Positions 13,406 through 26,000 are shown, numbered from the stretch's first letter. The stretch: DNA of 64,000 nucleotides from Plicaturopsis crispa FD-325 SS-3 (GCA_000827205.1 KN832560.1:958743-1022742), one strand, 5' to 3'. Translations and numbers: made by a program. Notes: a model not told the origin generated them from the letters alone.

Positions 13406-14180
13406 GGTCGGCGTGCGAGACGCTCCGCGCGATATACCGCCATCTATCACCATTTTGCCGTCATTCTATATTCTTGTAGTCGGCGGCGTTAAAAAGTATG
13501 TTGTTATCCTTCATATTACCGGACTGTTATGTTGTCAATGGAGCTGTGAACTCAATACATACGTGTATGTAAGTCAACTCATAAAACTCTGCATGTTGAA
13601 GTGGAATCACCCGATGTCGGACGCGACTGCTATGTTAAGTTATAGACGTCCTTTTGCAGACCAATTTAGGGCTCGTTGACCCGACGAGAGCACAGCTGAC
13701 CCTCCCAGGCCCGGTGTCCTCAATATCTCCTGTCATATTCTTCAGTCTCAAATAAGGCTGCCCAGGCATTGAAGCTTCGCGATTGAGCAAGTGCTTAGCG
13801 CTTATCTCCCAACAGCCACTCACAAGGTACACACCTACTCTTGAAGATGATCAGTAGCAGTGCACGCCATTTCCACCGATACCGACATGAAGACGAGATG
13901 ATCAAGTGATGCTGCCATACGCCAGGTTGTAAGGTGCAATGAGATTACAATCGGCCGACTAGAGCGACACATGTACGAGGAAGGGGTAGAACAAGGGTAA
14001 AAAGTAAGTAGAACACGTCGGGTATACTTGGACACAGGATAGAAAGCACCGATAGAGATGGTCCGGCATTTGGCTCCACTTAGCGTTTGCCGCCATTTAG
14101 GCATTAGTCTGTAGCAGTCCATAAATGTTTGGGGTATCGGAAATAGCTCCGGCGCAAGCAATGAACAGCGGCACAGGTGA
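13406..14180. other. Convergent intergenic region between Nop2 and the SUR7/PalI gene
   Basis: 3' ends of two genes meet here. Open frames are short with no family signal. I see no gene or repeat. Confidence 0.4.
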
Positions 14181-15104
14181 TCAGTAGGCGTGTTTCCTAT
14201 TGGGCGCATTGCGGTAAGGAGGTTGCGCCATGGCGGTGATTGCGGCGCAAGGGACATACCTGTATCTCCTGCCGCACGAGAAGATTCCGGCACAAGCCCC
14301 GAGAAGGGAAACCCAGAGCGCCACAGTGGCGCCGAGAGCCATCCAAACCTGTCGGACCAGACTCAGACACGAACGATGAAATGAAATGAATTTTAGCGCC
14401 ACGTACCGCGTTGCCCCAGGTGAGGTCGAGCGATCCGCTGGTGTGGTCATGCACTTTGTTGCGCACGACGGCGACGAATATGACATCGATGAGGAACACG
14501 ACAGTGGTGACTAGCGCCGCGAGGAGGCCGAACGCGAGGGTGAAGAAAGAGGCGAGGCGGGAGGTCGTTTGCACGCCGCGGTACGCACGGTGCGTCATGT
14601 GAAGCGAGATGAGAAAGGCGAGGAAAGACAGGCCGCACGCGACGGGATGTAAAACGAGCGCAGCCGTCGTGACTTTCGAAATCCAGTTCTCGATGTCATT
14701 GATCCTCCTGCGAGTGATATGGTAAATACGCGTGCGGGGAACATGATAATGATAAAAACTGACAAGACATTGGCGACCGTTTGGTCAAAGGTGTAGCCCA
14801 AGTGGGCCTTGGTGCAGGTGCTACCGGTGCTGTGGTCAATGCCAGCAACTCTAAAGTCCCCAAACGCGTCAGTAGCAGTCCAATGTAATGTTTTAGGCGC
14901 GTACGTTACATCGACTGCGGAAGTGCAGTAACCCCATACGCCAAATTTGACACTTCCGCTTGCTCCGGAGTTCAATAGACTGCTGCTCGTTTCAGAGGTA
15001 AGACGGAAGAGAAAAATAGATTTGATAATGGGCACGGAGAGCGAGACAAGGAGGAGCAGAATGAATGCTACAAAGATCAGGAAAGGCGTGATTCCGGCGA
15101 GCAT
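14181..15104 (-). CDS. SUR7/PalI-family four-helix plasma-membrane protein
   Basis: Membrane protein of the SUR7/PalI (Rim9) family, which acts in eisosomes/cortical patches or in ambient-pH signalling. Topology read from the sequence: an N-terminal helix (ITPFLIFVAFILLLLVSLSV), an extracellular loop carrying the family signature FGVWGYC with a second Cys further on, then three hydrophobic segments (about 14650-14600, 14555-14495 and 14345-14285) and a short cytoplasmic tail with CGRRYRY. The two in-frame joins use acceptors at about 14708 and 14351. The start at 15104 is preferred because MLAGITPF places the first helix at the N-terminus, as in relatives; an upstream ATG at 15242 would add 46 residues without obvious function. 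The short tail (stop at 14181) is read straight through after RYRY; an alternative splice there could lengthen it. Rim9 versus Sur7 assignment is not possible from sequence alone. Confidence 0.8.
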
Positions 15105-16365
15105 GGCGGACGTTTGCTCAGTGAGTCGTGAGAAATCGAGTTGGGTCGTAAGAAATGCGTAACAATCGTCGTGGGCAACAGGTGAAGACAACGTTTTCTT
15201 GGTCGTCGCGTTATATACGCCAGCTGCAGGGCACAAGGCCATTCAATTTCAGCAGAACAATGACGTTTCATATTACTTGGCTCCACGTTCCTGGACTTGA
15301 CAACCAGAGGCGACTAGACCACGATGGGCACACGAACGCCGCAAAGTCCAGCATCGAGCGCACTGTCGACCGCGACGAGGAGGCAAGCGACGTCGCAGGG
15401 GTGTTGAGATAACCATGGTCGAGGTTGAGGGCAAGACAGCGTGGGAATTCATTGCTAGGCATGGCAGGGGTCGTGAAACATACGACAAAAATTTACCGCC
15501 ATGTGCAATTTGGAAGCGAACGAAGGCGACGCGTGAAAAGGCGAACAAGAACACCAGAAAATAAACCTTCTCGTATTCGGCTCAGGCGGTTTATTCCCAC
15601 TAGCGCCCACGCAAGGCTATGGTTTCGAAAGCAGCTTGAAAGACAGTGTGGCGCACAGCGTCGACGGTGCCCGACGTTGTCCGCGGCGACGAGCAGGCTG
15701 GAGCCCCGGTAAATTCACGGTGGTCGATAACGAGAGGACTGGGCCCGAAAGAACCGCAAGACAAGTCATCGGGACATCAAAAATTTCCACCGTAGCGATG
15801 TGACGTGATATCGCGGGGTACTAAAACGCATGCTTCTTTGTGAAAAAAAAACATGATGGTGGTGAGAACTGGACGGTGAGCAGGAGGATATGTGTAGTGA
15901 ATTTGCGGCGCCGGTGTGGTGCGCTAGCCTGGTGGCGAGCGGACAAGTGCTAGCGTATGTAGAATATTTGAAAGGGGAGGTAATAGTTGGTCGCGAAGAA
16001 CAAGGGAAGCGGTGTGAAAAGGGTGAAGCTAGTGAAAGCCTGATATGGAAGCGCGCCGAAGATTGAATCAGGCAAAATCCTTTGTTTGTGCGCGCAAAGC
16101 CAAACAAGGATAAGAAGCGGGAAAAAAAGCTGGAGACCGTATCTCTCCTTCTCTCTCTCTCTTTCCCCTTCATCGCCGGGTTCAAGGTCTGCGTAGCACG
16201 CACCTCTCTCTCTCTTGTCCATTAATACCCTTTTCACGTCAGTATTCTCTTTCTAACGCCCCTGCTCTTACCTCGCCACCGTCCTTTGCCGTTTCCTCTT
16301 ATCTTTCTTCGTTCGTTTTCTCACAACCTTGCCACCCACAGCTCACATTTCGCGTTTCTGCAATA
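15105..16365. other. Divergent intergenic region, 1.26 kb
   Basis: Separates the leftward SUR7/PalI gene from the rightward repeat-protein gene. The right part holds CT-rich promoter sequence, listed separately. The rest shows no coding frame, tRNA or repeat that I can support. Confidence 0.4.
16141..16365 (+). promoter_or_regulatory. Pyrimidine-rich core promoter of the Ala/Pro/Glu-rich protein gene
   Basis: Two CT tracts (about 16143-16170 and 16201-16217) and continuing C/T-rich sequence lead to the ATG context CTGCAATAATGTCT at 16366. Such long pyrimidine tracts upstream of the start are typical of highly expressed fungal genes, and the following gene has matching strong codon bias. Confidence 0.6.
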
Positions 16366-17544
16366 ATGTCTGCTCCCGAGACCACCGCTGCTGCACCTGT
16401 TGAGGAGGTTAAGCCCACCGAGACCCCCGCTGAGACCCCTGCCGAGGCTGAGGCCGCGCCTGCTGAGGCGCCCAAGGCTGAGGAGGCTGCCCCCGCTGTG
16501 AGTCATACATTGTCCTACCACCTCTCTCAAACCCGTCTGACGCCCTTGCAGGAGGAGGCGCCCAAGGAAGAGGCCAAGGCAGAGGTAAAGTCGCGTCAAT
16601 CTCGTTCACCGGTGGACCTGATTCGACGTGCATTCGTGCGTACCCAGGAGACCCCCGCTCCCGCTGCTGAGGGTGAGGCCCCTGCTGCCGAGCCTGCTGC
16701 CGCCACCGAGGGTGAGGCTGCCCCTGCTGCTGAGGAGGCCAAAGAGGAGGCCAAGCCCGTGAGTGCTCACATGTTTCCCACGCCGAATCATCATCTGACA
16801 CGTACGCAGGCCGAGACCAAGGAGGAGAAGCCCAAGAGCCCCGGCTTCATTGCTAAGCTGCTTGCGCCCTTCAAGGACGGCAAGGGCAAGGCCGAGAAGA
16901 AGGTCAAGGCACCCAAGAGCCCCAAGAAAGAGAAAAAGAAGGAGGAGGCTGAGGTGAGTTGGAACGCGGCGTGTTCTTTGTTCACTCGTATTCACCTTTG
17001 CCACAGGCTCCCGCCACCGAGGAGCCTGCCAAGGAGGAGGCGAAGCCTGAGGAGGCTGCCGCCCCTGCTGAGGAGGCCGCCCCGGCCGAGCCCGCTAAGG
17101 CTGAGGAGACCCCTGCTGAGCCCGTCAAGGAGACCGAGACCGCCGCTGAGGCTGCCCCAGCCGAACCCGCAGCGGAGGCCGCCCCCGCTGCTGAGGAGAC
17201 CAAGGAGGAGAAGGTAATTCATTGCGCATTGATGTTCCATCGCCACGCACTGACCTCCCCTCTAGAAGGACGAGAAGAAGAAGGAGGCCCCCAAGGACAA
17301 GGCCGTCAAGGTTAGCCGTCGCTTGTCGTCGCGCGTGGGCGAGTTCTTCAAGCCCAAGCCCAAGTCGGAGCACTCGACCCCGGCCAAGGTTGACGAGCAC
17401 CCTCCCAAGATCGACGAGCCCGCACCCGTCGCTCCCCTGGAGAACCCTGCCTCGGAAGCTGAGGCCGCTCCGGCAGCACCTGCTGCTGAGGAGCCCGCTG
17501 TCGAGACGCCCGCTGCCGCGCCCGTCGTCGCCGCCGCCGCATAA
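16366..17544 (+). CDS. Ala/Pro/Glu/Lys-rich repetitive protein, probably highly expressed, function unknown
   Basis: Low-complexity protein of roughly 285 residues built of imperfect Glu-Ala-Pro-Ala modules. Introns of about 50-65 bp separate the modules (donors at about 16499, 16585, 16758, 16953 and 17213). Each exon ends in GAG/GCC/CCC-rich sequence and the next resumes the same composition, as if repeat units had been duplicated with their introns. Two conserved-looking short segments break the monotony: SPGFIAKLLAPFKDGKGKAE (about 16838) and VSRRLSSRVGEFFKPKPKSE (about 17311). Both are amphipathic, basic and Phe-containing, and could contact membrane or a partner. Codons are almost exclusively GCC/GCT, CCC/CCT, GAG and AAG, which with the CT-rich promoter suggests strong expression. 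There is no signal peptide or folded domain. Start ATG 16366 has an adenine-rich Kozak context; stop TAA 17542. Confidence 0.8.
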
Positions 17545-18196
17545 GCGGGTTTCACGCTCTGCTCCCGGCTTTCGATGTGTTATGGCACGACTTTCATGAG
17601 TTTTTATATCGTTTCCCTCTGCTCGTTTTCTTTCGGCGTCTCGCTTGTGTGTGAAAACACTACCCACCCATACCATGATCATGGATTTGTTCCTATGGCT
17701 CTGTTTTCTCACATCTACTCTACGCAACGGATTATCGGTGGCCTCGTCTTGCTACACACACCCCTTCATGACCTACACATCACGAGTAGCCCTGGTGCCC
17801 TTTGTCTTCTTCACACTTAATTCGCGATCCCTTGGTTTCCCCTTATACCCACCCTACTTTCTTTTCATCTGGATCGTGCTCATGTCACTACGTTTTCGTG
17901 TAATCGTTTCTTTTCTCTGAGGGATGATTACCGAGTGCGAGTGAATACAATCTACACCTTTGTCAGGAATGTCGTTCGACTGAGTGAGTTTGCTTCCATG
18001 CTCGGGTTTCGTTCAGCTGTTTGGTTGTGGCACGCATGCAGACCAAAGAATATGGTGCTGCCTGAGGCTAGAGCCTTCGTCGTACTTAGTCGAGCCTGTC
18101 AAGGGTAGGAACGTCGGTACTTCGATTGCAAGTAATGTACGGTCCATAGCTTATTCCACAAATCTGCACTATACGACGAGCCCGGGTTTGGAGTCC
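17545..18196. other. Convergent intergenic region
   Basis: T-rich 3' region of the repeat-protein gene facing the 3' end of the lipase gene. Open frames here are compositional and show no family signal. Confidence 0.4.
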
Positions 18197-19454
18197 TTAC
18201 CTCGCAGACGGGAGATGGGCTTCGATCCAAGCCACACTCTCGTCAATGAACCGCTCCTTCACGCCGTCCGGCTCATTCTGCAGCTCGTGCAACGCACCCT
18301 GTGCATACAAGATAATCAGGATAATCAGCACGCAAAAATCGCCGGGAACCATCCATGGCGCACCTCATACAGCACCAGCTTCTTGTCTTTAGCAGGAATC
18401 TTGTTGTAAAATTCTTCCGTCGATTTAGCGGACGTTATCTGTAAATTAGAGTCAGCCTATGCATCCTGCCCTGCAATATGAGAGACGGACCTCGTCTGCG
18501 GTCCCGTGGAAGTAGATAACCTGATGCACCATTAGATGTGAGTGAGGGTGACAGATCATGGGACTCGACAGCGCCAACGTACCGGCAGGTCGACGGGCCA
18601 CCTCTTGTAGTCGTTCTGGAGCATCCCCTCGCCCTAGTATCCGACATAAGTGGTAAGTATGCGCCCAGTCGGAAGTGATAGGGGGATGTCGTACCCCACC
18701 AATCATATCGTTGAACCCGCGCACGGAGCCCAGTTTCCTCACCAGCGGGTCGTTGGTAAAAGAATCGTTCATGACCGTGTCATGCGACAGCCGCTACCGT
18801 GCCGTATCATTAGTACCCCGCCCGTCTTCGAGAGCGGACCTGGCATACCGAAGACACGAAGTCCACGGGCGTGGTTGTCGCAGGCAAGAGTACGCTGAAA
18901 GCCGACATTATCCATCTCAAGGGTCTGGCGATGGGTGTCACAGGGGTGAAGAGGGGACTAGTGGATATTACGCCGGATAGAAGGGACACTGCTTCGGGTG
19001 AAGGGGGCGCTGACGCGCGCGTCGGGAAGGCCGACACTAATCCTCCTGACTGTGCATATACTGTCAGCCTACAGCAAGTCCGTGAGTTTACGAAACGCAC
19101 CATTGACTGGCCCATCAAGAACGTCGGGAGCCCATAGGTGCTTTTCGCATATCGCACCGCCCACTCTATGTCCGTGAATTGCTCAGCCCAGGACGTCTTC
19201 GCATACGCGCTGTCCTTGGATTTATGCTCCTCGTCCAGCGCCGTGCGCCCGAAGCCGCGCTGGTCGTACGCGAACACGGTGATTCCGCGCGCGGCCCATG
19301 CGGCGTGGACGTGGGCGTGGCGTCCGCAGTGCTCTATGAAACCGTGCAGGGCGACGACGACGGCTTTTGGCTCAGATGCTGCGTAGGTGCGCGTGTAGAA
19401 CTGCGTGGATCGGGGGCCTTCGAGCCACGCCTCGGTGTATGGCGTATCGGACAT
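18197..19454 (-). CDS. YJU3: Alpha/beta hydrolase, monoglyceride lipase (Yju3/MGL type)
   Basis: Serine hydrolase of the monoacylglycerol lipase group, which releases a fatty acid and glycerol from monoglycerides at lipid droplets and membranes. Seen from the N-terminus: the oxyanion-hole block VVALHGFIEHCGRH (about 19345), FAYDQRGFGRT (about 19280), the nucleophile elbow read across a splice as GQSM|SGG (about 19111-19055), the acid FHGTADE (about 18505) and the His block YEGALHELQNEP (about 18300-18260). Seven exons with introns of about 50-65 bp bring these into one frame of roughly 310 residues. The order and spacing of Ser, Asp and His and the cap region match MGL/Yju3. Two residues at the elbow differ from the common GHSMGG. 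The start at 19454 (MSDTPYTEAWL) is the first ATG, and stop TAA is at 18197. Confidence 0.88.
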
Positions 19455-20188
19455 GGCGGACGGTGGCTTGGATCTTGAGTGGGTGGGGTGTAGTGAAAGC
19501 AGCAGTTCTTAGCCTGTCAGTATCCTAAATGCTTACATAGTACTTATGGTTAGCAAGACGAAGAAACTTATCATCATCATGTGGACGGTACATACGATCT
19601 CAGTCTGTGCCGCGACAGCCTGATAAATCTTCCGAGGGAGCGGCCCCCTGATACAACATGGTACCTAGGAATTGCTTAGTCGGACCACGGCGCCAACTAC
19701 TGCGCTGGTTCACATGCGGCCCGTTAATAGGAGCAATATTATGGGTAAGGGCGAAGTCATACGCACATCTCGACATCGTTGCAAAGAGTGTTACATAATA
19801 CGCTGACCATTATTGGCAGATCCAGCGGCAGCTTGACCTAGTCTGTAAGTCATTCCCCTTGGGTTTTGGTAGCTGCTGGTGTATGCTTCATGCTATGCAG
19901 CGCCAGAACGGCAAGAAAAATAACAGATGTGAACCTGGATGTGGTCGTCCATGGCCAAGACTGATAGAAAACATAAACGACAGACCGATTTTCGTTTTAC
20001 AGAACTTGTTGAACGCCGACGGCAAATCCGGCTTGAAAATCTTATCTTATCGCGTTCAAAATCGAGTCACGGTCGACTGCAAATTCTCGACTCGCGAACT
20101 TTTTCCCGTATTTCTCCTTGGCCAAACCGGTTTTGCTACGTCTTTACCCTTGCATCCTTAGCTCTTCCCTCCACCGTCTACCACCAAC
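19455..20188. other. Divergent intergenic region between the lipase and asparagine synthetase genes
   Basis: About 0.73 kb serving as upstream region for both divergent genes. No coding frame or repeat is supported. Confidence 0.4.
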
Positions 20189-22577
20189 ATGTGCGGAATA
20201 TTCGTCGCACACGGTCTATCTGATCCTGCCAAAGACAGACCGCATTGTATCGCGTGCTCTAAACGGCAGCGCCATCGCGGGCCAGATTGGTCGGGGTGCT
20301 ATGTCGGTGCGCAGACAGTCATGGTCCATGAGCGGTTGGCAATCGTTGGTGTCGGTATGTCCTACCGTGTATGTGTTCTTGATATCGATATATTGATTTA
20401 TGTTGTACATCAGACACTGGTGCTCAACCATTAGTCAACGACGATGGCAAAGTCATACTCGCCGTCAACGGAGAGATTTACAACCATATCAAACTACGTG
20501 CAAGCCTCGGAGGTGTCAAACTGAAGACCCACTCCGACTGTGAAGTTATCCTGCCACTGGTAAGCGTATCCACCCCTGTGCAGTTCCGACCCATACCTAA
20601 TCTCCCTATAGTACAAGAAGTACGGAAAGGAGCTCTGCAACCACCTCGATGGAATGTTTGCATTCGTCCTCCTCGACGAATCCGTCACCCCGACGCGTAT
20701 CATCGCCGCACGCGACCCGATCGGCGTCACCACACTCTACCAGGGATGGTCATCCAAACGTCCCGGAGCTACGTGGTTCGCATCGGAACTGAAAACGCTC
20801 GTAGACGACTGCGACAAGATCATCTCCTTCCCTCCCGGCCATGTTTACGACAGTGCCGATGACTCGACTGTGCGGTATTTCCAGCCGTCGTGGTGGAACG
20901 GCGATGCGGAAGGCCCGGAGGCAACGATCCCGACCAACGCAGCCGATTTCAAACTGTTGCGCGAGACTCTCGAGGAGGCCGTTCGCAAGCGCTTGATGTC
21001 CGAAGTTCCGTACGGTGTTCTTTTGAGTGGTGGTCTGGATAGCAGCTTGATCGCAGCTATCGCGGTGAGGGAGACTGAGCGGGTCGCCAAGGCCCAGTAT
21101 GATGCACGGAAACGAAAGCTGCAGGCGGGAGACAGTGGGACTCGGACTCCTGACGATGGCGCCGTAACAGAAGAATGTTCGTCATTTTCATATACTCCGA
21201 TATTCACATAAACTAACCGTTCGGCCCAAACTAGTAACCCTTGCTTCGTGGCCACAGCTGCACTCATTCTCCATCGGTCTCGAAAACTCTCCAGACCTGC
21301 TCGCGGCACGAAAAGCGGCACATTACCTCGGGACCGTACACCACGAATATGTGTTCACCGTCCAAGAAGGTCTCGACGCCATCCCCGAGGTCATCCACCA
21401 CCTCGAGACGTACGACGTCACGACCGTCCGCGCGAGCACACCGATGTACCTCCTCAGCCGCAAAATAAAAGCCATGGGCGTCAAGATGGTGCTGAGCGGA
21501 GAGGGCAGCGACGAAATCTTAGGAGGTGCGTGCTCAGTTCTCCTTTTTTCAACGGTCTGTAATTGACGAGAATTGGTTGGGGATGGCCAGGGTACCTTTA
21601 TTTCCACGCCGCCCCCGATCGGAAAGCTTTCCACCAGGAATGCATCAAGCGCGTCAAGAACTTGCACACGTCGGATTGTCTCCGTGCGAACAAGTAAGCC
21701 CATCCGCGGTGCTATATCTGGTGTATGATCATTGACAAGGACCGACTACAAAATAGATCTACGATGGCATGGGGCCTCGAGGCTCGCGTGCCCTTCCTCG
21801 ACAAGAGCTTCCTGGAGGTTGCTTTGAACATAGACGCTAAAGAAAAGATGTTCCAGAAAGGCGAGAGCCAGGAGGTAGATGCAGATGGACGCCCCAAGAT
21901 GGAGAAGGTACGTGGACAATATCGTCGGATTTTCCGTTTACTAATTCGTCCGTCACACTTCAGTACATCCTGCGAAAAGCATTTGACTGCTCTCCGGGTG
22001 GAAAAGTAAGCATAATCCTCACCCTAATCGCGGTACTAGCCTGACCACCGTCTCTGTATATAGCCGTATCTCCCCGACTCGATCCTCTGGCGCCAAAAAG
22101 AGCAATTCTCCGACGGCGTTGGGTATTCTTGGATAGACGGGTACATTCTCCCTCACCCACCTCATTTCCCCGCACCCGTCTCTGACCACGCCCAATTTTT
22201 AGCATCAAAGACCACGCCGCCTCGGTCGTGTCAGACGCGGACTTCGGCAAACGCAGCCAGCGGTGGCCGGACGAAGTGCCCGACACGAAGGAAGCGTACT
22301 ATATTCGCGAGCTGTTTGACGGTGAGTCCACCAGGCGTTGTTCTTGTGTGCTCGTCTGATGAATATATATGTGCGTTACAGGCCTTTTCCCACTGCCAGC
22401 CGCTGCGAAAACTGCCGTACGGTATGTATTCCTCCACACCCAACTCCCAGGGTGTCATTGATTGACTTGTGCGTTTTACCTAGGTGGATACCGCGAGGAG
22501 ACTGGGGCTGCGCGCCGGACCCCAGCGGGCGGAGCGTCAGCATCCACAACTCGGCATATGAGGCGAAGAAGGATTGA
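20189..22577 (+). CDS. ASN1: Asparagine synthetase (glutamine-hydrolysing)
   Basis: Converts aspartate, ATP and glutamine to asparagine and glutamate in the cytosol. The N-terminal class II glutaminase domain begins MCGIFVAHG, where Cys2 is the nucleophile; RHRGPD and VNGEIYNH follow. The C-terminal synthetase domain has the ATP pyrophosphatase loop [12 protein letters not shown] (about 21021), the FSIGL block, LSGEGSDE (about 21492) and the substrate-binding [12 protein letters not shown] (about 21771). The C-terminal RELFDGLFP block is split by an intron at about 22321-22380. About ten exons with introns of 50-60 bp are needed. Gln-dependent AsnB-type domain order is complete, and total length is close to 600 residues, as usual. 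The start at 20189 is certain because processing exposes Cys2. Stop TGA is at 22575. Confidence 0.97.
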
Positions 22578-23082
22578 GGGAGAATAATATGAATATTCCG
22601 GAAGCATAGCAATGATACAGCCTATAAGATCTAGTAGACCAAGAAGTAAATTAAACAGGGAGGAGGCGGCGGGAGGACGCGCAAAATAGAGGAGGTCGTT
22701 AAGGAGTGTTCATGCTAGGGAGGTGCCCGTGAAGCCATTTAGATAAGGGAATTTCCAGGAATAAGGGGGAATATTGTCTGGGTGTGGGTAGTAAGTAAGT
22801 AACGGAAGGGATGGACGTGGCATGAAGGGGCCGGAAAACAAGGAGAGTGGGCGGTATAGCTTCGACAAATGTGAGGGGTACTAGATGACATAGAAAGCAC
22901 AGATAAGCATGATTCAGATAAGAAAGAGCCGGATGTTAGCCATAGAAGAAGAGAAAAGCAAGACAGGACGGATCCGTAAAGCATATACGCAGGGGCAGCA
23001 AGAGCGAGAGAAAGGGGCAAGCAAGAGGGCGCGGGCAATGCGGGAAGAGTTAAGGAAAGTGGTGTTATATCTAGGAAATCTT
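22578..23082. other. Convergent intergenic region
   Basis: Purine-rich sequence on the plus strand between two converging 3' ends. No gene recognised. Confidence 0.4.
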
Positions 23083-26000
23083 TCAATCACGATTCAGCGA
23101 CGGGTCCTGTGCCATCATCTGTCGATAGAAGCCTACCCCAGAGTCGGTCGACATGTCGGACGGCGCAGGCGATGCGAGCTGCTTGGCGCCTACACCGGTG
23201 TTGTTCGTCGTGGTTGCCCGCGTGGCCGAGCTAGTTTGGGAAGTCGCACGAGGACGTTTAGACGGGGCAGCTCCAGTAGTGGAAATGGCAGGAACCGCAC
23301 GCGTATTGCTATCCCAGGCTGGTCTTGTCACGGTCGCCTTGGCAGAGCTGCCATCGTCAGACGCAGCAGGCTTCCGGGTCCCCACAGGCGTCCCTTGCGT
23401 GCGTCGGCTGGCAGGGCGTATGGGCGGGGATGGGTGCTCGTTAGAGACCAGACGGGTCCCAAACTTGGCGTTCGCCGACGATTCTCTCCCGTAGGATGAT
23501 GAGCCGATCGGCGAGCCTCGTCTAGGGGCACCGTGCGCCCCCGGTTGACGGGGTTTCATGACGGGTTTCTGGATCGTCACCTTGTCCGCACCCCAGTACG
23601 AGAAGCTCATCTTGCTCTTCCGATCAGAGTCGTCAGACTCCGCTCCTCCATCTTCATCGTCCTCGGGCATGGGAACGATCTTGGGCTGATTGGAATGGAA
23701 TTGGTTCTTGGAGCGGACGACACTGAAATGAAAGGCATAAGTATTCGGCGAAAGGGAGACAGGCAATGCGTGATCTCACTCCTCCATCGAAACGACGCCT
23801 TCGCGTGGTTGGACGACATCACCGATCGCCCACGTCTCGATCTGTAACACGCCATGAGCACGTTTTGACCTGGCATTATGCACGACCTACCTTGATGAAC
23901 TTGTAAAGATTCCGCGGCCTGGTGTGCGAGTTCCGTCGTCCGGTAGTCGCATACTTCGCCTTTCCTTGAAGTTCTGGCAAGGAGTTTGTCCTCGAATTAG
24001 TCGCGGCGACTAAAGGCACAGACGTGGTGCCTGTCCTCTGACACCGTAGAACGACATCGTTGAACACCACCAGCCATAAATCTTTCTTGCCCCCGACACC
24101 CGAGCCCGACTGCAACACATCGCTCAGGCGCTTGAACGAAGTCTTCCCCTTCACATTCTTGGGATTCATCACGGGTGGCGGTGACGAGCTGGTCTTCGGG
24201 GAGCCGTTTTGCGGATTCACGCCGATGATGAGGCGTTCTTCGACGAGCACGCGAGAAGGCTTGGGAAGGGACAACTGCTTGACCTTATCAAGTCCCTCGA
24301 TACGTGCGAAGACGTCCCTTGTCTTATCACGGTCCTCTTTCTGAATTTTCTCGTCCTCGATGCTCCGCACAATGGTCTCTACTTCGGCGACCATCTGCAG
24401 CGTGCTCTCGTACTCGAACGTACTCGGGTCTGTGTGGAAGAGCAAGTTCTGGAAGAGGAGTGGGTACTTGAGGAGCCGCTGGAAGGGTTTGGACAGCGAA
24501 ATGGCAAGACCGGTCTCGCCTTTCTCCTGAGCATCTGCCTCCAGTTTCTGCAAGAACTTGCAAACTTTGAGCCAGTCAGCGGAGTCCTGGTTCTTCGGCT
24601 TCTTCGCTGCGGCTGCGTTGGAAAGGCCGTTATCCACTTGTTCGAGCGCTCGTTCGAGGTGCAGGACGTATGTCGCGTAACCATTGAAAATGTGCGACTA
24701 TCGGATGCGCATAAGCATCCCACTAACATTGAACAGCAAAGGGCACCCACATTCGCAACGAACACGTCCGCAAGTGACCGCACCAGAGGGTATTGCTCGT
24801 CGTACCTCTTCCTCAGGCCCTCGCTCAGTCTCTGATGGCCGTCAATGATTCCACTCTCCACGACCTCCAGACATATCCTTAGATCGTCCGGCAGTAGATG
24901 CGGGGCAATCCATGCTTCCGAAGTCGACGTCTGACTTTTCCGGAATTTACGCAGGACGCGCGAGCCTTGCTGTGTCGGGGTGGACTTCCTGTCACTGTTA
25001 CCGCTGACATTTCGTTCCCGCTGGCTTTCGATAATGACCGACTGCCGCCCGAGTGAATGTGTAGAAGCAGATAACTGGTTTGAGCGTGGGGGAGGTGGTA
25101 GTGATTGATGCGAGCGGGAGGGAAACGCGACAGCATTGCGAGTGTTCCGTGATGCTGATGCGCGGTAGGGCGAGCGCGGATGATTATGTTTCGACATGCG
25201 CGAAGGGTAACCCTGCCCTATCTGGTCACCACCCTCGTCTTCCTCGTCCGTTTCAAGTGACTCGCCGTCTATATTAGGCGGCTCCTTATCGTCCTTTTTG
25301 GGCGTAGACGGGGGTGTTTCAGTACGAAAGCCGGTAGGGGACATGAAGCGTGCAGCGATGGGGAGTTGGTCGGCGGATTCCTGAGGCGAATCAACCCGGG
25401 GAAAGTCTTCATAATTACCTAACGGGGTATATGGTGTGGGAGAGGGTGCGGTCGAAAAGGGGTGCAGTAGCGGTTCGAGAAATGTCTCTTTCATTTTCAT
25501 GAGTTCGCCAACGTATCTAGAGAAACGAAGTTCAGTAAATAATGAAAATTTGCAATGGAACGCCGCTCGCCTCTCTTCGCTAGCAACGATTTCCCATAGT
25601 ACTTCCTGGCGCGTTCGCTCTCGCGGTCCGAGGTTCGACACGAGGTCCTCCTCGGCGCCTTCACTCCACGATGCAGCAGCCAAAATGCGGCTACTTGTGT
25701 TTGATAGCTGCGAATAAGGTGTGCCCGACCGGAGGGACTGATGGATAGAAGCGCCATCTGCCATGCTCTTCTGTGGGTGCGGCGAAACAGCCGTACGCGT
25801 CGACGTCGCCTTGACGCTCGTAATCGTAGACTTACTGGACGAGTGAAGGTCCGTTTTGGACGTAGAAGCCCCGGTAGATGTTGAACCACGCGGATCCTTG
25901 CCATGCGTAGCCTGGAAACGCGAGACAGTGGTCTTGGACGGTGGTGTGGGTGATGCTGCATCGGGTAAAGGTCGATCTGACTGCGGTGCAGGTGTAGGCG

